Shown piece by piece: positions 18,846 through 24,389 of a DNA stretch of 24,389 nucleotides (position 1 is the first letter of the stretch; every line of letters begins with the position of its first letter). The translations under genes and the position numbers were made by a program. Source of the DNA: Nemertoderma westbladi (lineage: Eukaryota; Xenacoelomorpha; Nemertodermatida; Nemertodermatidae). Below the pieces are notes generated by a model that worked only from the letters and a program-made list of their open reading frames with translations, was not told the origin of the DNA and searched no databases. The DNA lies in the NCBI GenBank assembly GCA_032718475.1, contig JAUCBJ010007304.1, positions 1 to 24,389 on the forward strand, given 5' to 3'.

Positions 18846-21800
18846 ATGGATCGGCCACAGTTCAAGTCACCACGTTTAGTTGCTCTAACAAAAACAGAAA
18901 CCATAACTACTTTTGAAAACTGGCGTCAGAGTTTACTGTTTAATATATCTCTTTCACCAGAGTTCAAACGCTTTACCCTCCCGGGCACAGTTTGGTTGCC
19001 AGCCACAGACCCTGATCCACACCGCGGTTTTACAAATGATGGCAACGATGTTCCTGCTGCTACCCGGCAGTCTGCTGCGGCGATTGCCCACAGTTTGGAA
19101 ATCATGCTGGGTTTTATCTCTAACCTTGCTCCCATAGTTGCTCGTGAGTCAATCATAAGAGATTCTACATCCTTCCAGTCCATATGGCAAACAATTCGCT
19201 TACATTATGGTTTTCAGCAAACAGGAGCTCAGTTTTTAGCATTCCTGGATCATAAGCTTGAGTTAGACGAACGCCCGGAGGACCTTTATCAACGCCTCCG
19301 TGCATTTATTGATGACAGTTTACTGTCCCCTGAAGTCGGCATACGCCATCATGGTATCGTTCCCACCCAGAAAGAATCTCTTGGTCCAGTAATGGAGAAT
19401 ACCATAGTTGTACTATGGCTTCACTTAGTCCATCCAGCACTACCACGATTAATTGCACAACGCTATGGCACTAACCTTCGTTTAGATACCATTGCTTCTA
19501 TAAAACCAGAGATTTCAGCTGCCCTTCCATCCTTATTGGCGGAACTCAACTCTTCTGAGATCCATACAATGCGGTCAAATGTTTACCGTCCTTCCAACCC
19601 CCGTCCCTCACGATTCCAGTCCCGGAATGGTCCACTTTCGGGTACCTCTGCGCGGTTCTCATACCCCCAGTTCACCCGACCCACACCTGTCAACACCCCT
19701 CGTACATTTGCTGGGCAACGGTCTCCCCCCGTCTGCCCCTTCTGTCAGCTTGCAGGTCGTCGCCATGACCACTTTCTCAGTAGTTATAAATCATTACCTG
19801 TGTCTGACCAACGTTTCCTATCTTCAGTTCGAAATGTTGACATTGTTGATGATTATGCAGATCCATATGCAGAATACAGTAGTATGCCTGAAGAACAGTG
19901 CCAGGATCAGTATTTAGAGGATTGTAGCCCATCCATCAACCGTGTAGCTGTTTCTCATTCCCCTATAATACAGTTATATTATGGGACAACAACTGTTGAT
20001 ATTCTTATAGACAGTGGCGCTGAATCTGATTTAATTCTAGACACGTTTGCCCATAGCCTTGGTGTTAAGGTTAGGCCCAATCACGACCAAGTACCAGCCC
20101 AGGCAGATGGGTCCTCCCGCCTTCGTGTAGTAGGTGATACCATTTTTACATTGGAGCGAAACGGACTCCAGTTCCTGTTCCGTGGTTTAGTCGTGAGTAA
20201 TTTGTCATCGCCAATCCTTGCAGGAATGCCATTTTTGATCTATAATGATATTAGCCTTCATCCGGCTACTCATAGTGTCAGTTTTAGCGATGGATCCACA
20301 CTCAGCTACCGTCCAGAAACCAATAAGTGCCATAATCCACCCCGGGTACGACAGGTCTCTACATCCTGTATCCTCAGAGCAGCCCCTCAATCATCTGTTG
20401 TATGGCCTGGTGATCACCTCAAGGTTCTCGTCCCTCCAGTTGTAGGTTCACACCCTGGTGTTTTGGTTGCTCCCCATACCAAATCATCACTTTCCCGACG
20501 CACCCCATCCAATTGGTTTGCACCAATGTCCCTACCAGTTGAAGACAACTATATATCTATTCCCAATCACTCTCCGGATCCTATCTTTATCCAGCGTAAT
20601 TCTCATGTTGGTGTCGTAACCCCCGTCATGGAGTCTCCTCCCGTGTCTCTCCTCCCAGGTCCAAGCGTTCCTCCAACCATACGATCAGTGAAGGTACCCC
20701 TTATTGATATGATTGAATCCGTTAAAATTGACCCTGACAACATTATGTCTTATCGCGAACGGGCACATTTCCATGATGTTCTCAAGTCATATGCATCCGT
20801 TTTCAATCCCCAGTATACTGGCTATAACGGCCAATCTGGCCCATTTGAGGCTGTTGTAAATATCGGTGCAACTCTGCCCCCCCAACGGAAAGGTCGTGTA
20901 CCCCAGTACTCTCGTAATCGCCTTGTGGAGCTTCAAGCAAGGTTTGATGAATTGGAACAGTTAGGTGTTTTTGCCACCCCAGAAAGTATTGGCGTTAATG
21001 TAGAGTATCTCAATCCCTCATTTCTTGTTTCAAAACCTAATGGTGGAACACGCCTCGTTACTGCTTTCACTGAAGTAGCAAAATTTTGTAAGCCTCAGCC
21101 TGCCCTTCTACCTGATGTAAATTCTACCCTTCGGGCTATTGGCCAGTTCAAGTATCTAATTAAGACAGACCTAACTAGCGCATTCTATCAAATACCTCTC
21201 CAGAAGTCCTCTATGCGTTATTGTGGTGTTGTCACACCGTTTCGAGGCGTCCGTGTTTATACACGTTGCGCCATGGGAATGCCTGGGTCTGAAACGGCTC
21301 TTGAAGAGCTTTTGACACGAGTCCTAGGAGATTTGCTCGTTTCTGGTTGCGTAATTAAGCTGGCTGACGACCTATATTGTGGGGGTAACACAGTTGATGA
21401 AGCTCATTCTGCCTTTAGCCAGCTCTTAAAAGCCCTCAGTGCCAATGGCCTTTGCTTGGCTGCGTCCAAGACCATTATCTGTCCAAAGTCCACCACCATC
21501 CTTGGCTGGGTATGGTCCCAAGGCACTATATCCGCTTCTTCACACATAACATCCGCTCTATCTAGTTGTGCTCGCCCCGACACCATGCGTTCCTTGCGTT
21601 CATTTATTGGTTCCTATAAGACCCTCACACGAGTTCTTCCCAGATGCTCTGCCTTGATTGGTCCACTTGATTCTCTTCTCACTTCATCACCCCATGAGCC
21701 AATACAGTGGAATGACGAGTCTACAGCTGTTTTCCATCGTGCACAGGCTGCTATACAATCTTGCCACACTGTCTCCCTCACCCAAACTACTGACGAATTA

Positions 21801-23846
21801 TTTATTCTTACTGATGCTGCATCAAGCAATGATGGCCTTGGAGCAATCCTTTATGCTAAGAGGGATTCCCGAATGTTAGTAGCAGGTTACTATTCGGCTA
21901 AGTTACAGACCCACCATCATACATGGTTGCCTTGTGAGCTAGAAGCCCTGGCCATTTCAAATGCTATCAAGCATTTCTCACCATTGATTCTTAATAGTTC
22001 ATTACCAACTCAAGTACTCACCGATAGCAAGCCTTGTGTACAGGCATACCAAAAGATGTCCCGTGGTATCTTTTCTAGCAGCCCTCGGATTTTTACTTTT
22101 CTTGCTACTGCAAGCCAGTTTCGTGTTCGGATCACCCATATCAGTGGTAACAGTAATCTTCCTGCTGATTTCCAGAGTAGGAACATTCTCCCATGTGAGT
22201 TACAGAGTTGTCAAATCTGCAAGTTCCTCGCCGAATCAGAAGAGTCACCAGTCGTCAGGGTCCTACCAGTTAAACCTGTCGTACAAGCTCATACCACACT
22301 AGCACCTAATAATTCTATTGATATTTGTCCCCGTCCAGTCTATGCTAATCGCAGTGCGTGGTTAGCTACTCAACGTGAAGACCCCGAACTTGCTCGGGTA
22401 TCGAGTTACCTTTCATATGGTACTCGCCCTGGCAAAAAGGACACTCACAGTCGTGATATCAAACGATATCTTGGATGTGCCATTATAGCTTCTGATGGTC
22501 TTCTTATTGTCCGCCATGACCGACCTTTTTCCTCCGTTCGTGAATCAATTGTTGTGCCCAGGAGCAGTCTACCAGGTTTGTTGATGTCTCTTCATTTGGA
22601 GCTTAATCATCCTTCCCGTACCCAGCTTCGGAAGGTTTTTCTCCGGTATTTCTTTGCCCTTGATCTGGATTCCACACTCGATACTACCATTAGATCATGT
22701 CATCAGTGTGTTGCACTTAGTACAGCTCCTCCACAATTAATACCACAATCAGCATCCAACCCACCTGCTGTTCTTGGTATTTCCTTTGCTGCAGACGTAT
22801 TTCGCCAACATCGACAGTACATATTGCTTGTTCGTGAGACATTATCATCATTTACCACATCATGTGAAATCGCAGATGAGCGTTCTGAAACCCTCCGTAA
22901 TGCTTTAATATTATTAACCTCAAACCTGGTTCCAATCAGTGGCCCCCCTGCCGTGATACGCGTGGATCCTGCACCAGCCTTCAAATCACTTGATGGTGAT
23001 GCCTTTCTTCTACGCCATAATATAAGACTGGAAATAGGTAATCCCAAGAATATAAACAAGAACCCAGTAGCGGAACATGCCATTGGTGAATTAAAACGGG
23101 AGCTACTCCGTCACCAGCCTGCAGGTGGTCCCTTCTCTGCTGTCGTATTAGCAGTATGCACTGCTCGCGTAAACGCCCTCCTGCGATCATCTGGTCTCTC
23201 TGCTCGTGAGATTCTATTCGCCCGCGATCAAAACACGGGTGATCAAATCCCAGTCAGTGATGTATCACTCTCCATCACTCAACGTCAACGCCGCGATGAA
23301 AACCATGATGCCAGTGCTCGTTCCAAAACACCTAGACCTCGTTTGTTACCCTCTTCACCCCCCATTAGGGTTGGTGATCTTGTCTACCTCCGAAGTGATG
23401 ATCATAAGTTACATGCTCGTTGTCGTTACCTAGTTGCCTCTATTGATGGTGAGTGGGCATCAATCCGCAAATTTGTGGGCACACAGTATCGCACCCTTGC
23501 CTATCGCGTGCCTCTCCATGATTGTTACTCAATACCATCTATTTCACCAGTGTGTAACCCCACACCCAGTGAATCTGATGATGATGACGTGGAGGTGCTT
23601 ACACCAGTTGACAAAATGGGTTCTGTCAAACCAGCTGAGGGCCATCGTAGTGATGGAGATGAATTTACTATACCCGCCCCATCAACACCTAGCTCTGAGA
23701 CCCCTCTCCCTTTGTCTCGAGCTGATTGCGATGAAGTCTCGCCAATCGTTGCTCCACCTGATCCCATCCCACCACAGGATGCAGCCTCTCGATGGCCGCG
23801 ACGCACCCGAAATCCTCCAAAATACTACGGGTATCCGAATCAGTGA
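18846..23846 (+). CDS. gag-pol: Gag-Pol polyprotein of a Ty3/Gypsy-type retrotransposon, single ORF
   Basis: The ORF encodes 1666 aa without stop or frameshift and starts at an ATG with G at -3 and +4. A Gag-like region (about 1-250) leads to a knuckle-like CPFCQLAGRRHDHF (about 296-309). The aspartic protease has DSGAES near 390. The reverse transcriptase (about 690-890) has KTDLTSAFYQI near 773 and LADD near 840, in place of the usual Y-x-D-D. RNase H (about 985-1105) has TDAAS, CELEAL, TDSK and PADF. Integrase (about 1240-1420) has H-x4-H then CHQC (about 1250-1290), a first Asp in AADV, and an exact D-x35-E pair from RVDP to VAEH. A VGDLVYLR stretch (about 1510) resembles an integrase C-terminal barrel, and a Pro/Ser/Asp-rich tail follows. 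Gag and Pol share one frame, so no frameshift separates them. A Tyr stands where the last knuckle Cys would be expected. Confidence 0.93.
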   Translation: MDRPQFKSPRLVALTKTETITTFENWRQSLLFNISLSPEFKRFTLPGTVWLPATDPDPHRGFTNDGNDVPAATRQSAAAIAHSLEIMLGFISNLAPIVARESIIRDSTSFQSIWQTIRLHYGFQQTGAQFLAFLDHKLELDERPEDLYQRLRAFIDDSLLSPEVGIRHHGIVPTQKESLGPVMENTIVVLWLHLVHPALPRLIAQRYGTNLRLDTIASIKPEISAALPSLLAELNSSEIHTMRSNVYRPSNPRPSRFQSRNGPLSGTSARFSYPQFTRPTPVNTPRTFAGQRSPPVCPFCQLAGRRHDHFLSSYKSLPVSDQRFLSSVRNVDIVDDYADPYAEYSSMPEEQCQDQYLEDCSPSINRVAVSHSPIIQLYYGTTTVDILIDSGAESDLILDTFAHSLGVKVRPNHDQVPAQADGSSRLRVVGDTIFTLERNGLQFLFRGLVVSNLSSPILAGMPFLIYNDISLHPATHSVSFSDGSTLSYRPETNKCHNPPRVRQVSTSCILRAAPQSSVVWPGDHLKVLVPPVVGSHPGVLVAPHTKSSLSRRTPSNWFAPMSLPVEDNYISIPNHSPDPIFIQRNSHVGVVTPVMESPPVSLLPGPSVPPTIRSVKVPLIDMIESVKIDPDNIMSYRERAHFHDVLKSYASVFNPQYTGYNGQSGPFEAVVNIGATLPPQRKGRVPQYSRNRLVELQARFDELEQLGVFATPESIGVNVEYLNPSFLVSKPNGGTRLVTAFTEVAKFCKPQPALLPDVNSTLRAIGQFKYLIKTDLTSAFYQIPLQKSSMRYCGVVTPFRGVRVYTRCAMGMPGSETALEELLTRVLGDLLVSGCVIKLADDLYCGGNTVDEAHSAFSQLLKALSANGLCLAASKTIICPKSTTILGWVWSQGTISASSHITSALSSCARPDTMRSLRSFIGSYKTLTRVLPRCSALIGPLDSLLTSSPHEPIQWNDESTAVFHRAQAAIQSCHTVSLTQTTDELFILTDAASSNDGLGAILYAKRDSRMLVAGYYSAKLQTHHHTWLPCELEALAISNAIKHFSPLILNSSLPTQVLTDSKPCVQAYQKMSRGIFSSSPRIFTFLATASQFRVRITHISGNSNLPADFQSRNILPCELQSCQICKFLAESEESPVVRVLPVKPVVQAHTTLAPNNSIDICPRPVYANRSAWLATQREDPELARVSSYLSYGTRPGKKDTHSRDIKRYLGCAIIASDGLLIVRHDRPFSSVRESIVVPRSSLPGLLMSLHLELNHPSRTQLRKVFLRYFFALDLDSTLDTTIRSCHQCVALSTAPPQLIPQSASNPPAVLGISFAADVFRQHRQYILLVRETLSSFTTSCEIADERSETLRNALILLTSNLVPISGPPAVIRVDPAPAFKSLDGDAFLLRHNIRLEIGNPKNINKNPVAEHAIGELKRELLRHQPAGGPFSAVVLAVCTARVNALLRSSGLSAREILFARDQNTGDQIPVSDVSLSITQRQRRDENHDASARSKTPRPRLLPSSPPIRVGDLVYLRSDDHKLHARCRYLVASIDGEWASIRKFVGTQYRTLAYRVPLHDCYSIPSISPVCNPTPSESDDDDVEVLTPVDKMGSVKPAEGHRSDGDEFTIPAPSTPSSETPLPLSRADCDEVSPIVAPPDPIPPQDAASRWPRRTRNPPKYYGYPNQ

Positions 23847-24288
23847 TGTCTCAAACATTAAATGCTCATCACATACTGCCCTTCCCTACATACGAGTTGA
23901 TTAATATACCTCAGCGAAACTCCTCTGACTCATTTATTAGAGAAGCTCCTATGACTCATTTATTAGTCATTATTTGGTGTTGGTGTTGGTTTGTACCATA
24001 TAATTAATACTTTACCTGACTCAGAACTTATATTAACGTGTATAGTTTAACGCTAGGTTGTTTGTGTTTGTGTTTGATAATTGTATATCCTACTGTAGTA
24101 TGTAGTTTAAAGTCTCCGTTTGTCATGATTGATTCTGGCACAGTTACTGTACCAGTAGTACCTAGGCCTTATTTACGAGTGTCGTTTATTTGCTTATTTT
24201 AGGTGTTGCGTCATTGGTCCACCCCCCCCCCCCCCCCCTTTTTTTACAAATTGATAGTATGGAATCTAAGCGAAGACAAAAGAAGTTG
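23847..24288 (+). other. 3' untranslated part of the Gypsy element with poly-C and polypurine tracts
   Basis: No gene is present. TGACTCATTTATTAG occurs twice near 23927 and 23953. A run of 17 C at 24222-24238 is followed by 7 T. A purine-rich stretch AAGCGAAGACAAAAGAAG (24268-24285) lies directly before the 3' terminal repeat and is the likely plus-strand primer (PPT). Confidence 0.6.
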
Positions 24289-24389
24289 CGCCACCCAGTT
24301 GGGTAGCACCCACCATTCCCTTTGAGGCTGTGCCATAGGTCAGGACCGACCCTTCACCTTACTGCTGTTTTTATGTACATCATAGCCTA
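24289..24389 (+). repeat. 3' terminal repeat of the Gypsy element (cut by window end)
   Basis: All 101 bases match 18161-18261. It starts three bases after the purine-rich stretch, at CGCCACCCAG. Confidence 0.9.

Larger units (their letters stand above)
18161..24389 (+). mobile_element. Ty3/Gypsy-type LTR retrotransposon (runs past window end)
   Basis: The order is 5' terminal repeat, leader, one Gag-Pol ORF, polypurine-type tract and 3' terminal repeat, all in plus orientation. The 101 bp of the 3' repeat that fit in the window are identical to the start of the 5' repeat, so the insertion is probably young. The left boundary is fixed by comparison with LTR-like copy A, into whose family it inserted. 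Neither repeat seems to start with TG: they share CGCCACCCAG and differ immediately outside it. No clear tRNA primer-binding site was found in 18262-18845. The target duplication cannot be checked because the right end is outside the window. Confidence 0.9.

Overview
The window looks like repeat-rich nuclear DNA from an animal. The non-coding DNA is AT-rich, and TAGGCCTA and ACCGGT words recur throughout. There is one host-type gene, for a dynein-arm assembly factor found only in organisms with motile cilia. Two LTR retrotransposons belong to lineages (BEL/Pao-like and Ty3/Gypsy-like) common in aquatic invertebrates. A marine invertebrate, possibly a deuterostome, is my guess; nothing here fixes the species.

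Layout. 1-217 is the end of an LTR-like repeat (copy C, plus orientation). 219-3253 and 3518-6559 are two very similar direct copies of a ~3.0 kb non-coding unit, separated by a 264-bp spacer. Each unit has short inverted ends and a core packed with GTTGCTATGG / GTTGCCATGG words that resemble the RFX 'X-box'. 6560-9965 (minus strand) is a truncated BEL/Pao-like element: a 674-aa N-terminal ORF overlaps the gag-domain ORF in the -1 frame, and gag is cut right after its zinc knuckles where unit 2 begins. No protease, RT or integrase of this element is present. 9966-12222 is a long leader-like stretch with periodic ATACCGGTAT palindromes, a 290-bp tandem duplication and a cluster of hairpins. 12223-12873 is LTR-like copy A (minus orientation), a candidate 5' LTR for the gag remnant.

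12874-17492 holds the only recognisable host gene, an intact intronless DNAAF11 (LRRC6/tilB) homologue at 14161-15501. A perfect palindromic X-box lies about 160 bp upstream of its ATG. The 3' flank is AT-rich non-coding sequence with a decayed tRNA-like relic. 17493-18160 is LTR-like copy B, in the same orientation as copy A. A young Ty3/Gypsy-type retrotransposon (18161 to beyond the window end) has inserted into the last bases of copy B. It has one uninterrupted 1666-aa Gag-Pol ORF, and the visible 101 bp of its two terminal repeats are identical.

The genes do not form a pathway. The two strongest oddities are the X-box-like motif arrays in the duplicated units, beside a ciliary gene with its own X-box, and the long extra ORF feeding by a possible -1 frameshift into a BEL-type gag. 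Both are inferences from sequence alone.
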